Translations under genes and position numbers: made by a program
Part shown: piece after piece, positions 1-9,209 of the stretch
Numbering within the stretch: the stretch's first letter is position 1
How the letters are laid out: every line of letters begins with the position of its first letter
DNA from: Peribacillus frigoritolerans
Lineage (GTDB): Bacteria; Bacillota; Bacilli; Bacillales; DSM-1321
NCBI RefSeq assembly: GCF_030676415.1
Contig: NZ_JAUUTW010000024.1
Span: forward strand, 23,642 to 87,641
Length of the DNA: 64,000 bases
Reading direction: 5' to 3'
The notes under the pieces: model-generated
What the model was told of the DNA's origin: nothing
The model's input: only the letters and a program-made list of their open reading frames with translations
Database searches by the model: none

Positions 1-1
1 C

Positions 2-1060
2 GATGAAATTGCTTTAAGTGATCTTGAATTGATAGGCACTGGTGCCTACAGTCCGATTAAAGGATTCTTTACAAAAAGTGACTATGAGACAGTGGTCAAG
101 GATATGAGGCTTAGCAGCGGGCATGTATGGAGCATCCCGATTACGCTGCCTTTGACCGAAGAAACTGCAGAAACCCTTACTATTGGTGAAGAAGTAACGT
201 TGACTCATGAAGGTGAAACATACGGGGTTCTCTCTGTTTCCGATATTTACACTCCAGATAAGCAATTGGAAGCGACATTAGTATATCAAACGGATGATGA
301 GAAACATCCTGGAGTGAAAAATTTATATAACCGCGGGGATGTATATGTTGGCGGGGAAATTAAGTTGATCAAGAGAATAGAGCGTCCGCTATTTCAAGCT
401 CACTATTTGGACCCAGTCGAGACAAGGAAAGCTTTTGCTGAAAAAGGATGGGAAACGGTTGTCGGTTTCCAAACGAGGAACCCCGTTCACCGTGCACATG
501 AATACATTCAAAAGACAGCATTGGAGATTGTCGACGGCTTATTCTTAAATCCTCTCGTAGGTGCCACTAAATCCGATGACATTCCGGCAGATGTAAGAAT
601 GGAAAGCTATAAAGTGCTACTTGAAAAATATTATCCTAAAGATCGCGTCTCCCTTGCAGTTTTCCCTGCTGCCATGCGTTATGCAGGACCTAGGGAAGCC
701 ATTTTCCATGCGATGGTCCGTAAAAATTATGGTTGCACCCATTTTATCGTCGGACGTGATCATGCGGGTGTGGGCGATTATTATGGCACATATGATGCTC
801 AAAAAATCTTTGGGAATTTTAACGCTGATGAGTTAGGGATCACGCTATTATTCTTTGAACATAGTTTTTACTGTAAAGCATGTGGCAATATGGCTTCCGC
901 TAAAACTTGTCCGCATGGCAAGGAAGACCATGTCATCCTGTCTGGAACGAAGGTAAGGGAAATGTTGCGTAATGGAGAAATTCCTCCAGCTACCTTTAGC
1001 CGTAAAGAAGTCATTGAGGTGTTGATCGAAGGTCTAAAAAAGAATGAAGTTTATAACTGA
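2..1060 (+). CDS. sat: sulfate adenylyltransferase (ATP sulfurylase), 5' end outside window
   Basis: This enzyme makes adenosine 5'-phosphosulfate from sulfate and ATP, the first cytoplasmic step of assimilatory sulfate reduction. The reading frame is open from base 2, and the TTG at 29 falls inside the conserved [14 protein letters not shown] segment, so the true start lies upstream and roughly 30 residues are missing. The nucleotide-binding motifs [11 protein letters not shown] and [12 protein letters not shown] are present, and a CKACGN...CPHG cysteine cluster lies near the C-terminus, as in single-domain Bacillus Sat (about 380 aa). It is first in a visible operon with cysC, sulfite reductase and siroheme genes. 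The identification is secure. Confidence 0.97.
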   Translation, partial: DEIALSDLELIGTGAYSPIKGFFTKSDYETVVKDMRLSSGHVWSIPITLPLTEETAETLTIGEEVTLTHEGETYGVLSVSDIYTPDKQLEATLVYQTDDEKHPGVKNLYNRGDVYVGGEIKLIKRIERPLFQAHYLDPVETRKAFAEKGWETVVGFQTRNPVHRAHEYIQKTALEIVDGLFLNPLVGATKSDDIPADVRMESYKVLLEKYYPKDRVSLAVFPAAMRYAGPREAIFHAMVRKNYGCTHFIVGRDHAGVGDYYGTYDAQKIFGNFNADELGITLLFFEHSFYCKACGNMASAKTCPHGKEDHVILSGTKVREMLRNGEIPPATFSRKEVIEVLIEGLKKNEVYN

Positions 1061-1103
1061 TTGGACATAAATTGAAGGATCACATGAAGAGGGGGATTAT
1101 TAT

Positions 1104-1703
1104 ATGAGTAAAAGTACGAATGTCACTTGGCATGAAACGTCATTGACCAAGGAGCTTCGCCGGAAGCAGAACGGGCATGAGAGCACAGTTCTATGGTTCA
1201 CAGGACTCTCGGGCTCCGGAAAATCAACGATTGCGAACGCAGTTGCTAAAGAGTTATATAATCGGAATATTCGAAGTTATGTTTTGGATGGTGATAATAT
1301 CCGCCATGGTTTAAATAAAGATTTAGGTTTTTCTGAAGAGGATCGAACCGAGAATATTAGGCGGATCGGTGAGGTTTCCAAGTTATTCGTGGATAGCGGG
1401 CAGTTCGTATTGACCGCCTTCATATCACCTTTCAGGGCAGATCGGCAGATTGTACGTGATTTACTCGAAGAAGGGGAGTTTATTGAAGTATACATAAAGT
1501 GTCCGATCGAAGAGTGCGAAGTACGTGATCCAAAAGGTCTTTATGACAAGGCGCGTAAAGGAATCATTAAAGATTTTACCGGGATCGACTCTCCATACGA
1601 AGAACCTGAACAACCGGAAATTATTTTAGAATCCGACCAATACAGCATTGAAGAGTGCGTTGAACAGGTAATCGGTTATTTGACAGTAAAGAAAGCGATT
1701 TAA
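1104..1703 (+). CDS. cysC: adenylyl-sulfate kinase
   Basis: CysC phosphorylates APS to PAPS, the substrate of PAPS reductase. The 199-residue protein has the P-loop GLSGSGKST at residues 34-42, the DGDN segment just after it and the APS-kinase signature FISPFRADR near residue 107. The ATG at 1104 follows the purine-rich GAGGGGG. It lies 43 bases after sat and 16 bases before the sulfite reductase gene, in the same order as in B. subtilis, so co-transcription is expected. Confidence 0.97.
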   Translation: MSKSTNVTWHETSLTKELRRKQNGHESTVLWFTGLSGSGKSTIANAVAKELYNRNIRSYVLDGDNIRHGLNKDLGFSEEDRTENIRRIGEVSKLFVDSGQFVLTAFISPFRADRQIVRDLLEEGEFIEVYIKCPIEECEVRDPKGLYDKARKGIIKDFTGIDSPYEEPEQPEIILESDQYSIEECVEQVIGYLTVKKAI

Positions 1704-1719
1704 TCAAGGAGGAAATGTA

Positions 1720-3345
1720 ATGGTTTACGAGAAATTTTGGTCGGAAAATCCACTAATCGCTAAAAATAAAACGGAAATCTGGAAATTGGAAAAAGACGGA
1801 TTGAAGATATTCGATGATCTTCCACATTACGCTGCAAATGGTTTTGGCTCCATCCCTAAAGAGAATTGGGATATGTTCAAGTGGGCAGGTCTATACCTGC
1901 AACGGCCAAAAGAAGCAGGTTATTGGATGATGCGTGTCGTTATTCCCGGAGGTATCCTGACTTATGATCAACAACTAACTTTAGCTAACATCGCTAAAGA
2001 TTATGGGAGGGATGTATATGACATTACAACCCGTCAAGCCATTCAATTCCACTGGTTGACCATCGAACAAGTACCGGATATCTTAAACCGTTTGGAAAAG
2101 GTTGGAATGACTACGGCCGGTGCATGTGGTGATATCACACGTAATATCATCGGTAATGCATTGGCAGGCATCGATCCTGACGAACTTTTTGATACACGCG
2201 AGGTACTTTATGATGTATTTGAGTATTTCCGCCTTAACGAGGATTATTCAAACCTTCCGAGGAAATATAAAATGTCCATAAGTGCTAATATCCATAATGC
2301 TTCAAATGCTGAAATCAACTGTGTTTCATTCAATCCAGCTACTAAAGAAATTGATGGAGTAACGGAAGTTGGTTTTCACGTAAAAGTAGGCGGCGGGCTA
2401 TCCTCCGTTCCGATGCTGGCAGAAGAACTTGACTTATTCATTTTACCTGAAAAAACAGTCGAAGTAGCGGCCGCCATCACGACGATATTCCGTGACTTTG
2501 GGTACCGTGAAAAACGTCATCGCTCGCGATTGAAATTCCTTGTCGCTGATTGGGGTCCTGAACAATTCAAGGAAAAATTGCTCGAGTACACCGGTCCGCT
2601 TCCTGAAAAGGGTGAAAGTGCGGTGAAGGGATGGAATGCAGGTTATTTCTACGGCATCCATAAACAAAAACAAGATGGTATGAACTATGTTGGAGTCAAT
2701 ATACCAGTTGGTCGTCTAAATCCAGACGAAGTGATCGAGTTTGCCGAACTTGCGAAAAAATATGGAAATGGAGAAATCCGCAACTGTAATTCTCAGAATC
2801 TAATCCTTCCAAATGTGCCGGATGAAAAACTTGAGGAATTAAAAAAGGAAGCCATCTTCGAAAGATTTCCATATCAACCAAAAAAATTCATTGGTTATTC
2901 CGTTTCTTGTACAGGCATCGAGTATTGCAACCTGGCACTCGTTGAAACAAAAAACCGAATGAGGACGATTTCTGAATCATTGGACAAGGAAATAGATCTC
3001 GATGTTCCTGTAAGGATGCATATGGTGGGTTGTCCAAATAATTGCGGTCAAAGAGCCATCGCCGAAATTGGGCTTCAAGGCATAAAAATGAAAAACCAGG
3101 ATAAAAAGATGGTCGAGGCTTTTGAAATATACGTCGGAGGAACGCTGAATGAGGGCGGGAAGTTCAATGAAAAACTTAAAGGAAAAGTGGAAGCTGAACA
3201 ACTCTATCATGTTCTGAAAGAACTAATCCTATTTTTCAAAGAAACAAAACTTCTATCCGAAACCTTTCTTGATTTTGTGGAAAGGGTAGGGATATCCCAG
3301 TTACAAAGTAAACTTGATGATATATTAACGGAAGTGGCCGTTTAA
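1720..3345 (+). CDS. ferredoxin-type assimilatory sulfite (or nitrite) reductase, siroheme/4Fe-4S
   Basis: This 541-residue protein has the two-half architecture of the NirA/SIR family. It reduces sulfite to sulfide (or nitrite to ammonia) with six electrons at a coupled siroheme and 4Fe-4S centre. The four cluster cysteines are visible as SCTGIEYC (C-x5-C) and GCPNNCGQ (C-x3-C) in the C-terminal half. Its position between cysC and the siroheme genes argues for sulfite as substrate. There is no flavoprotein partner like CysJ, so ferredoxin or a similar donor is likely. The start ATG follows AAGGAGG. Nitrite specificity cannot be excluded from sequence alone. Confidence 0.9.
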   Translation: MVYEKFWSENPLIAKNKTEIWKLEKDGLKIFDDLPHYAANGFGSIPKENWDMFKWAGLYLQRPKEAGYWMMRVVIPGGILTYDQQLTLANIAKDYGRDVYDITTRQAIQFHWLTIEQVPDILNRLEKVGMTTAGACGDITRNIIGNALAGIDPDELFDTREVLYDVFEYFRLNEDYSNLPRKYKMSISANIHNASNAEINCVSFNPATKEIDGVTEVGFHVKVGGGLSSVPMLAEELDLFILPEKTVEVAAAITTIFRDFGYREKRHRSRLKFLVADWGPEQFKEKLLEYTGPLPEKGESAVKGWNAGYFYGIHKQKQDGMNYVGVNIPVGRLNPDEVIEFAELAKKYGNGEIRNCNSQNLILPNVPDEKLEELKKEAIFERFPYQPKKFIGYSVSCTGIEYCNLALVETKNRMRTISESLDKEIDLDVPVRMHMVGCPNNCGQRAIAEIGLQGIKMKNQDKKMVEAFEIYVGGTLNEGGKFNEKLKGKVEAEQLYHVLKELILFFKETKLLSETFLDFVERVGISQLQSKLDDILTEVAV

Positions 3346-3365
3346 TAGGGGAAGGTAAGTAATCC

Positions 3366-3581
3366 ATGAATCTATACCGTTTCGAAGTCACTATCAAGGA
3401 AAAACCGATCCATGTCATCATTGTTGCCGATTCAGATGAAAAGGCGTTTGAACTTGTTGATATCGAGCTGGAAAAGCATTATTTGAAAATGCCTGAAGTG
3501 GATGACATCTCATTATATGAAAAAAGGAAAATTAAAAATGGAGCAGGTTTCGTTTTATCGGAATTCGAAACAATTCTCTAA
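3366..3581 (+). CDS. DUF3906 small protein
   Basis: This 71-residue soluble protein is recognised as the DUF3906 family found in Bacillaceae beside sulfur-assimilation and siroheme genes. It starts MNLYRFEVTIKEK and seems to alternate beta strands with one central helix. It has no cysteines or known catalytic motif. It sits 20 bases after the sulfite reductase and 19 bases before the SumT start, so it is almost certainly part of the operon. Its function is unknown; a role around siroheme delivery is only inference from context. Confidence 0.85.
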   Translation: MNLYRFEVTIKEKPIHVIIVADSDEKAFELVDIELEKHYLKMPEVDDISLYEKRKIKNGAGFVLSEFETIL

Positions 3582-3600
3582 GGGAAGGCAGGTTGCAAAA

Positions 3601-4377
3601 ATGGGGAAAGTATATCTAGTAGGAGCCGGTCCCGGAGATCCAGATTTAATTACATTAAAAGGATTAAAATGCATTCAAGAAGCTGATGTCATTTTATATG
3701 ATCGACTTGTCAATAAAGAACTTTTGAATTATGCAAAAGACGGTGTAGAGCTGATTAATTGCGGTAAACTGCCGGATTATCATTTGTTGCAGCAGGATAC
3801 CATCAATCGGTTCCTGGTCAAATATGCAAAAAAGGGGAAAATAGTCACCCGTTTGAAAGGCGGCGATCCATTCGTCTTTGGGAGAGGCGGGGAGGAAGCG
3901 GAAGCCCTTGCCAAAAGTGGCGTGAGCTTTGAAATCGTACCAGGAATTACGGCTGGAATCGCCGCTACAGCTTATGCGGGAATTCCAGTTACACATAGGG
4001 ACCACGCTTCATCTTTTGCAATTGTTACCGGTCATCGGAAAAAGGATGAAGAGGATAATATCAAGTGGGAATCCCTTGCAAAGGGAATCGATACATTAGC
4101 CATTTACATGGGTGTTAAGAACCTGCCATATATTCAAGGAAAACTTTTGGAGCATGGAAAAAGTCCAGAGACTCCGGTAGCCCTTATTCATTGGGGAACA
4201 TTAAAAACGCAAAGAACAGCTGTCAGTACGTTGGCTAATGTAGTGGAAACCGCCAATAACGAACAGATTTCGAATCCTTGCATGATAGTCGTGGGCGATG
4301 TCGTTAATTTACGAGAAAAAATCAAATGGTTTGAAGAAAAACAAACCGAAAATTTGTTGGCGAATGAGGCTTTTTAA
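3601..4377 (+). CDS. sumT: uroporphyrinogen-III C-methyltransferase (SUMT)
   Basis: SUMT methylates uroporphyrinogen III at C2 and C7 using SAM to give precorrin-2, the entry to siroheme. The frame is open from 3502, but the ATG at 3601 is chosen because the family N-terminus MGKVYLVGAGPGDPDL begins there and AAGGGAAGG precedes it. The resulting 258 aa fits single-domain SUMT (YlnD of B. subtilis). The motifs GDPFVFGRGGEE and VPGITAGIAA are present. Its stop overlaps the sirB start by one base, implying translational coupling. Confidence 0.95.
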   Translation: MGKVYLVGAGPGDPDLITLKGLKCIQEADVILYDRLVNKELLNYAKDGVELINCGKLPDYHLLQQDTINRFLVKYAKKGKIVTRLKGGDPFVFGRGGEEAEALAKSGVSFEIVPGITAGIAATAYAGIPVTHRDHASSFAIVTGHRKKDEEDNIKWESLAKGIDTLAIYMGVKNLPYIQGKLLEHGKSPETPVALIHWGTLKTQRTAVSTLANVVETANNEQISNPCMIVVGDVVNLREKIKWFEEKQTENLLANEAF

Positions 4378-5138
4378 TGGAAGCCATTTTATATATTTGC
4401 CATGGCAGCCGTGTTAAAGAAGCTTCAGCCCAAGCCATTGATTTTATTAAAGTTTGTATGCAGGCACAGCCAAATTCCATTCAGGAGTATTGCTTCTTAG
4501 AATTGGAAACTCCTACGATAGAAGAGGCCTACGAACGATGCGTACAAAAAGGTGCGACGAGAATCATTGCCATTCCAGTTTTATTGCTAACAGCTGTACA
4601 TGCAAAACATGATATTCCAGTCATATTGAACAAAATGAAAGAAAAGTACCCTTCGGTTGGCTTGAAATACGGAAGGCCGATTGGTGTCAGTGATAAAATG
4701 GTTGATATTTTAGTGGAACGGTTGGAAGAAACAAATGTAAGGGTTACGGAGGATTCCTTGGTTTTATTGGTTGGAAGGGGCAGCAGTGATCCCGACGTTA
4801 AAAGGGATTTGTCTCGATTGGCCGATTTGCTAAAGAACAGGTTTCCAAAAATCCGTGTGCAAGAGTGTTATTTGACAGCTGCTACACCAAGCTTTGGAGA
4901 AGCATTGGAATTTGCAGAGGGATCTCGATCAAACCAAGTATTTATCATTCCTTACCTATTGTTTACCGGTCTCTTAATGCAATCCATCGAAAATAGTATA
5001 AGAATGTTCCAAAAAAAGGGGAAGCAGAAATTCATACTTTGCCGATATCTAGGTTATCACCCAAAGATTGAACAAGCAATATCGGAACGAATTCATGAAG
5101 TGAGTGGGGAGGGAGCTTATGTATCCAATTACGCTTAA
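4377..5138 (+). CDS. sirB: sirohydrochlorin ferrochelatase
   Basis: SirB inserts ferrous iron into sirohydrochlorin to form siroheme. The 253-residue protein is a tandem of two CbiX-like halves. The first carries the metal-binding ICHGSR motif near residue 9 and the second has the degenerate counterpart LVGRGSSDPD. The length and duplication match B. subtilis SirB (YlnE). The start ATG overlaps the sumT stop (TAATG) and its own end overlaps sirC by 20 bases. Confidence 0.94.
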   Translation: MEAILYICHGSRVKEASAQAIDFIKVCMQAQPNSIQEYCFLELETPTIEEAYERCVQKGATRIIAIPVLLLTAVHAKHDIPVILNKMKEKYPSVGLKYGRPIGVSDKMVDILVERLEETNVRVTEDSLVLLVGRGSSDPDVKRDLSRLADLLKNRFPKIRVQECYLTAATPSFGEALEFAEGSRSNQVFIIPYLLFTGLLMQSIENSIRMFQKKGKQKFILCRYLGYHPKIEQAISERIHEVSGEGAYVSNYA

Positions 5139-5751
5139 TATTGAGAACAGAAAGTGTGTCATCATCGGCGGTGGTAAAATAGGTTACTTTAAAGCTGGCC
5201 CCTTATTGGAAGCTGGTGCTGAAGTGACCGTCGTAAGCCCCGAGATATGCACAGGTTTTCAACTGTTGGAGAAAGAAGGTAAGATTCGAGTTTTACTTAA
5301 AGAAGTGGAAGAAGCTGACTATGAAGATGCGTTTTTAATCATTGTTGCAACAAATTCTACTGAAGTTAATGAACGAGTGTACGAAAATGCCTCCCAAAGT
5401 CAGTTGGTAAACGTAATCAGTAATCATGAACTGGGTAATTTTCACATACCGGCGACATTGAATAGAGGCATGCTTACTATAAGTGTTTCTACCAATGGAG
5501 CAAGTCCAACGCTCGCAAAAAAAATTCGGAATGACCTTGGTAAAGTATATGATGAATCATATGAAGAATATCTTGAATTCCTTTTTGAAGCAAGGATGAT
5601 CATAAAGAATGGTTCATTTTCAAAAGAGGAAAAATCTAAGTTATTGAAAGATTCAATAGAGGATATTTATAAATATTCCCTAAAAGAAAGATATCGTTTT
5701 TTAGCTAGGCTTTTACCAGTAGAAGCTGAAGAAAATATATCATTGGGCTGA
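5119..5751 (+). CDS. sirC: precorrin-2 dehydrogenase
   Basis: SirC oxidises precorrin-2 to sirohydrochlorin with NAD+. The protein opens with MYPITLNIENRK followed by the Rossmann fingerprint GGGKIG, and carries the family segment STNGASPTLAKKIR. A GTG at 5104 would add five residues, but the ATG at 5119 is preceded by GGGAGG and matches the family N-terminus. The 210-residue length fits the stand-alone enzyme without a chelatase or methyltransferase domain, consistent with separate sumT and sirB. It is the last gene before a strong terminator. Confidence 0.94.
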   Translation: MYPITLNIENRKCVIIGGGKIGYFKAGPLLEAGAEVTVVSPEICTGFQLLEKEGKIRVLLKEVEEADYEDAFLIIVATNSTEVNERVYENASQSQLVNVISNHELGNFHIPATLNRGMLTISVSTNGASPTLAKKIRNDLGKVYDESYEEYLEFLFEARMIIKNGSFSKEEKSKLLKDSIEDIYKYSLKERYRFLARLLPVEAEENISLG

Positions 5752-5764
5752 TCAGAAAAACTGA

Positions 5765-5812
5765 AGGCACCTAACCAACATGTCATTTCATTTTGGTTAG
5801 GTGCCTCTTTGT
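5765..5812 (+). terminator. Rho-independent terminator of the sulfate/siroheme operon
   Basis: A perfect 14-bp stem AGGCACCTAACCAA / TTGGTTAGGTGCCT (5765-5778 with 5793-5806) starts 14 bases after sirC and is followed by a short T-rich tract. Confidence 0.88.
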
Positions 5813-5905
5813 GTCTTAATGGAAATCTAAATGATTTATACAGGCAAACGGTACCGTCGGGTCGATGTTATTTAGGTTCTATTTTAGTGAAAAAAGGGGA
5901 ATGTC

Positions 5906-6805
5906 ATGAAAAAGTTAATCGTTTTAGCCTTTATCGGGTTTTTAGCCCAATTAATCGATGGTTCGCTTGGAATGGGGTATGGAGTGAGTTCCACTTCCTT
6001 ATTGTTGACATTCGGGATTGCCCCTGCAGTAGCATCAGCATCCGTTCATTTATCGGAAGTAGTGACCACAGCAGTATCCGGAGCTTCGCATATAAAGTTT
6101 GGGAACGTGGATAAAAATATGGTCTATCGCTTGATCATTCCAGGTTCTGTTGGTGCATTTGTAGGTGCATGTTTCCTGAGCAACCTGCCAGCCGAATTAG
6201 CAAAACCGTATATTGCCATATTTTTATTTGGCCTTGGTGTATACGTTTTATTCCGCTTTTTATTTATTTTTAAACCGTCAAAGGAAACTGAAACCGTAAA
6301 GCCCTTGACCGCAAAACAATCCATTCCGTTAGGCCTTTTTGCAGGCTTTTGTGATGCAACAGGCGGAGGCGGTTGGGGACCGATTGCAACGCCAGTTTTA
6401 TTGTCAAAAAAAGGCATGACGGCGAGAAAAGCCGTAGGGACTGTAGATACGAGTGAATTTGCCATTGCTTTCTTCGGAAGTCTTGGTTTTATCATTTCGC
6501 TTGGATGGGAAGCTGTCAATTGGCTTTGGGTCGTAGCGTTGATAATTGGTGGAGTGGTTGCCGCACCAATTGCCGCCTGGCTCGTCAGGATGCTTCCTGC
6601 TCAATTAATGGGTGTTTTAGTAGGTGGTTTCATTATCTTAATCAATGTAAGAACATTATTAGCTACATGGATTCCGATTGAAGCCCATATATATATCTAT
6701 ACAGGCATCGTGATTATATGGCTTTCTGGAATTCTTCTTACCATCAATAAGATGTCTAATGCGAGAAAACATGATCATATCGAACAACGGCAGAATGTTT
6801 CCTGA
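5906..6805 (+). CDS. TauE/SafE (TSUP) family sulfite/anion permease
   Basis: This 299-residue polytopic membrane protein is in the TSUP family, members of which move sulfite, sulfonates or other organosulfur anions. It shows the family repeat: an N-terminal QLIDGSLGMGYG segment and a mid-protein FCDATGGGGWGPIATP segment, each at the start of a bundle of about four helices. The ATG at 5906 follows AAAAAGGGGAATGTC. It lies just downstream of the sulfite-reduction operon but after that operon's terminator. Sulfite efflux is a plausible inference from context; the substrate cannot be read from sequence. Confidence 0.85.
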   Translation: MKKLIVLAFIGFLAQLIDGSLGMGYGVSSTSLLLTFGIAPAVASASVHLSEVVTTAVSGASHIKFGNVDKNMVYRLIIPGSVGAFVGACFLSNLPAELAKPYIAIFLFGLGVYVLFRFLFIFKPSKETETVKPLTAKQSIPLGLFAGFCDATGGGGWGPIATPVLLSKKGMTARKAVGTVDTSEFAIAFFGSLGFIISLGWEAVNWLWVVALIIGGVVAAPIAAWLVRMLPAQLMGVLVGGFIILINVRTLLATWIPIEAHIYIYTGIVIIWLSGILLTINKMSNARKHDHIEQRQNVS

Positions 6806-6864
6806 TTCCCGAGTTTGAAAGAAGCGAATTTACACAAAAGCATCTTCTGATACGTAACATAAAA

Positions 6865-6892
6865 ACTCGTAGGTACATAAATACCTACGAGT
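6865..6892. terminator. hairpin after the TSUP gene
   Basis: An 11-bp perfect stem ACTCGTAGGTA / TACCTACGAGT encloses a 6-base loop. On the plus strand it is followed by AAAGTC rather than a T-tract; on the minus strand a run of five T follows. It could end the permease transcript weakly or act on minus-strand transcripts. Confidence 0.55.
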
Positions 6893-6970
6893 AAAGTCAT
6901 TTGCCAAATGGGATTCCGCTTTGAAAGTTGTTGCGGTTTCAATAAAGGTTCTTGCCCCCATTTAATAGAT

Positions 6971-7360
6971 TCATTTATTTTCTGGACCCATTTTTTTAAC
7001 TGTCTTAATAATCGAGAGACTTATGCCTCCAATATCTATGTAGTTTATTCTCCTAACAAAAATCAATAGCCCCCCATTAACAATGTCAGCCATCGTGAGA
7101 GATTTGAATAATTTTTGAACAGCAGCAGAACCATTAATAATGGCCTGCTGCTGTTCAATTGATTGAATTGCTCTTTCATATAATTCAATAAGCTTGTAAT
7201 ATATATTTTTTACTATCGAATTTAAATCCCTGCCTGTTTGAGCACCGGCATTTGATTGATGGAGGCTTATTCACCGTTCCAAAATATCCGGGATTTCCAC
7301 AAGAAATAAAGGGTCTTTCGCATGCCATTGCTTCCAAAAGCAACCCTGCCCGTACCCAAT
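6971..7360 (-). pseudogene. decayed glycosyltransferase (GT4-like) C-terminal remnant
   Basis: Reading the minus strand, about 7360-7269 encodes AGLLLEAMACERPFISCGNP followed by GYFGTVN, which looks like the nucleotide-sugar end of a GT4 glycosyltransferase (E-A-M-A motif). A frame change near 7270 leads into a 99-codon open stretch (7270-6971) with no usable start but protein-like composition, including KNIYYKLIELYERAIQ. I read both as pieces of one broken gene. The rest of 6806-7542 shows no other gene. Confidence 0.45.
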
Positions 7361-7542
7361 TGTTTTAGGAGCAATAGGACTTCAATATTCAATTTGTCAG
7401 GTTTGCCCCCATATTATTGAGCTATCATCGTTCATTCTTTTTAAAGTTTTTGAATAGAAGTTGTGAAAATGGCGGAAAAGGTAGTTAAATATTTTTCAGT
7501 TTTGTACAATGATTAAATAGCAATTTGAAAAGGAGTTTTAAA

Positions 7543-8061
7543 ATGGAAGGCATCTCTGATCATTTAAAGGAAAATTTGGATATTTTGTTCGTAGGTTTCA
7601 ATCCAAGCATCCGTTCAGGCGAGACTGGCCATCATTATGCGAATCCAAACAATCGCTTTTGGAAAATCCTCTTCGAGTCCGGGCTGACACCAAGGAAATA
7701 TGAACCAACTGAAGACTCGTCATTACTGGATTTAGGTTATGGTTTTACCAATATCGTTTCAAGGCCTACAAAAGGTGCGGACGAAATCACTAAAGAAGAG
7801 TACATAAAAGGAAGGAAGCAATTAAAAAGGAAAATTGAAAAGTATAAACCTAAACTTGTCTGTTTTGTAGGCAAGGGTGTCTATCAGGAATATCGTCAAT
7901 TACGAAAAATCGCTTGGGGGCTGCAAGAAGAACCTTCATCGAATGAGACCATGGAATTCGTTGCCCCTTCTTCCAGCGGTTTAGTTAGAATGCCGATGGA
8001 AGAGATCATCGAAATATATAGTGAGTTGCCAATTCTGCTTGGCAAGCTGAAAAGAAATTGA
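7543..8061 (+). CDS. mug: mismatch-specific (G:T/U) DNA glycosylase, Mug/TDG family
   Basis: This uracil-DNA-glycosylase-superfamily protein removes U or T mispaired with G, starting base-excision repair. Near residue 20 it has FVGFNPSIRSGETGHHYANP, matching the family's GxNPS catalytic loop, and further on FTNIVSRPTKGADE and the C-terminal VAPSSSGLVRM (the NPSG-type loop). A TTG at 7525 would extend it, but the ATG at 7543 with AAGGAGTTTT upstream fits the family start. Length is 172 aa. It is monocistronic in appearance. Confidence 0.88.
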   Translation: MEGISDHLKENLDILFVGFNPSIRSGETGHHYANPNNRFWKILFESGLTPRKYEPTEDSSLLDLGYGFTNIVSRPTKGADEITKEEYIKGRKQLKRKIEKYKPKLVCFVGKGVYQEYRQLRKIAWGLQEEPSSNETMEFVAPSSSGLVRMPMEEIIEIYSELPILLGKLKRN

Positions 8062-8080
8062 AGGAAATTATTCTAATTAT

Positions 8081-8715
8081 ATGAGTCAGGATAGTGCTGA
8101 ATGGAGAAGCGATGGCTTTTCCGAGGTCAATGATGAGGAAGGATTTTGGCAAGGAGTAAAGAATTGCATACCTACTTTATTGGGATACCCAAGTATCGGT
8201 TTTGCTGCAGGGGTCGTCGAAAAAATGTCAGGATTAAGGATGATGGAGTGGCACTTATGTCGCTTTTACCCTATGCGGGTCTGGACATTTCATAGCTGCA
8301 AGTCACCCAGTATCGGCCATGATTTTTACGATAACAGTCGTCATCTATTATTTAGTGCTGCACACTGGCTCCATATTTCCAGCAAAGTTTGAAATAAAAA
8401 ATCTGATAACTGGAGCCTTATTAACTGATGAAACGTTTGAAGTGGCCGTCACAAAATTGGTTCATTGCAAATATGGCCGGAGGTTTCTTTGGGTAATGGA
8501 TTCCTGATCCCGGAAAATATGGGATGGATTTCGCCCTGCCAGCCATGTTTATCGGACTTTTAGTTTTGCAAATATTAAGTAAAAAGGCTTTTTTTAGATT
8601 TTGCTGTCGCTTTTAGCAGCATTTTAATCGTTGTTGCAGTAAGTTTCTTCTTCCCGGGCAGCACTGGTGAAATAGTTGCAACGGTTATAGCTTCAACGAT
8701 AGGGATTGTGATAGG
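8081..8715 (+). pseudogene. azlC: azlC remnant (branched-chain amino-acid exporter large subunit)
   Basis: AzlC with AzlD forms a branched-chain amino-acid (and azaleucine) exporter. From the ATG at 8081 the frame encodes a recognisable AzlC N-terminus (WQGVKNCIPTLLGYPSIGFA), but the reading frame then breaks. Other AzlC pieces follow in different frames: LITGALLTDETFEVAVTKL near 8400, MDFALPAMFIGLLVLQILSKK near 8520-8585 and VVAVSFFFPGSTGEIVATVI near 8630-8690. Several frameshifts and a nonsense mutation make a functional product impossible. Confidence 0.8.
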
Positions 8716-8883
8716 CTAAAGCATGTGCCAGTGGCCGTAATCGCGGCGTTGTTGGTTCAAGAACTTCTAGCGTTGAATTTGGCCGCAGCTTTACCAGCTT
8801 TCCTGCTTGCCATTTTTACCAAGAGTCTGTTGGGGACGGTTATGATTGGCGTGCTTTCCTTGATGATAGTACGATTCTTTTAA
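8716..8883 (+). pseudogene. azlD: azlD C-terminal fragment fused to azlC remnant
   Basis: The 55-codon stretch from 8716 reads LKHVPVAVIAALLVQEL and ends GVLSLMIVRFF at TAA 8881-8883, which is the C-terminal half of the small AzlD membrane subunit. The azlC C-terminus abuts it directly, so the end of azlC and the start of azlD appear to have been deleted in one event. The two are normally adjacent and overlapping. Confidence 0.75.
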
Positions 8884-8918
8884 TAAGTACTAAACATTTA
8901 AATGATAGGCCGATATAA

Positions 8919-8950
8919 CCAGTAATGGATTGCCATTACTGGGTTTTTAT
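8919..8950 (+). terminator. terminator of the old azlCD unit
   Basis: A perfect 10-bp stem CCAGTAATGG / CCATTACTGG with a 4-base loop is followed by GTTTTTATTTT. It is preserved although the genes before it are broken. Confidence 0.82.
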
Positions 8951-9110
8951 TTTCTTAAGGAAATTTCATAACCGGCAACTTTTTGAGTTCATTTCGGTTA
9001 GGCAAATGACGCTTTTTAATGAACATTGGAAGCTTGATTATCAAAAAGGGCAGTGATTACATAAACTATGGTGAATGAACTTCTGAAAAAGTCGTTTTGG
9101 ATAGCTGAAT

Positions 9111-9124
9111 TGAAAGCGCTTTTA
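9111..9124 (+). promoter_or_regulatory. possible cre (CcpA) site upstream of the GH15 gene
   Basis: TGAAAGCGCTTTTA matches the CcpA operator consensus TGWNANCGNTNWCA at all fixed positions but one and lies 86 bases before the GH15 start. Catabolite control of a glucan-degrading enzyme would make sense, but a single short match is weak evidence. Confidence 0.35.
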
Positions 9125-9209
9125 ATTGAAAAATGAAACAACCAACGTTTAGAAAATGGGAGTCTGTCAACAATGGGAATAAGCAAATAACTATGGAGGT
9201 GTTCAATTA

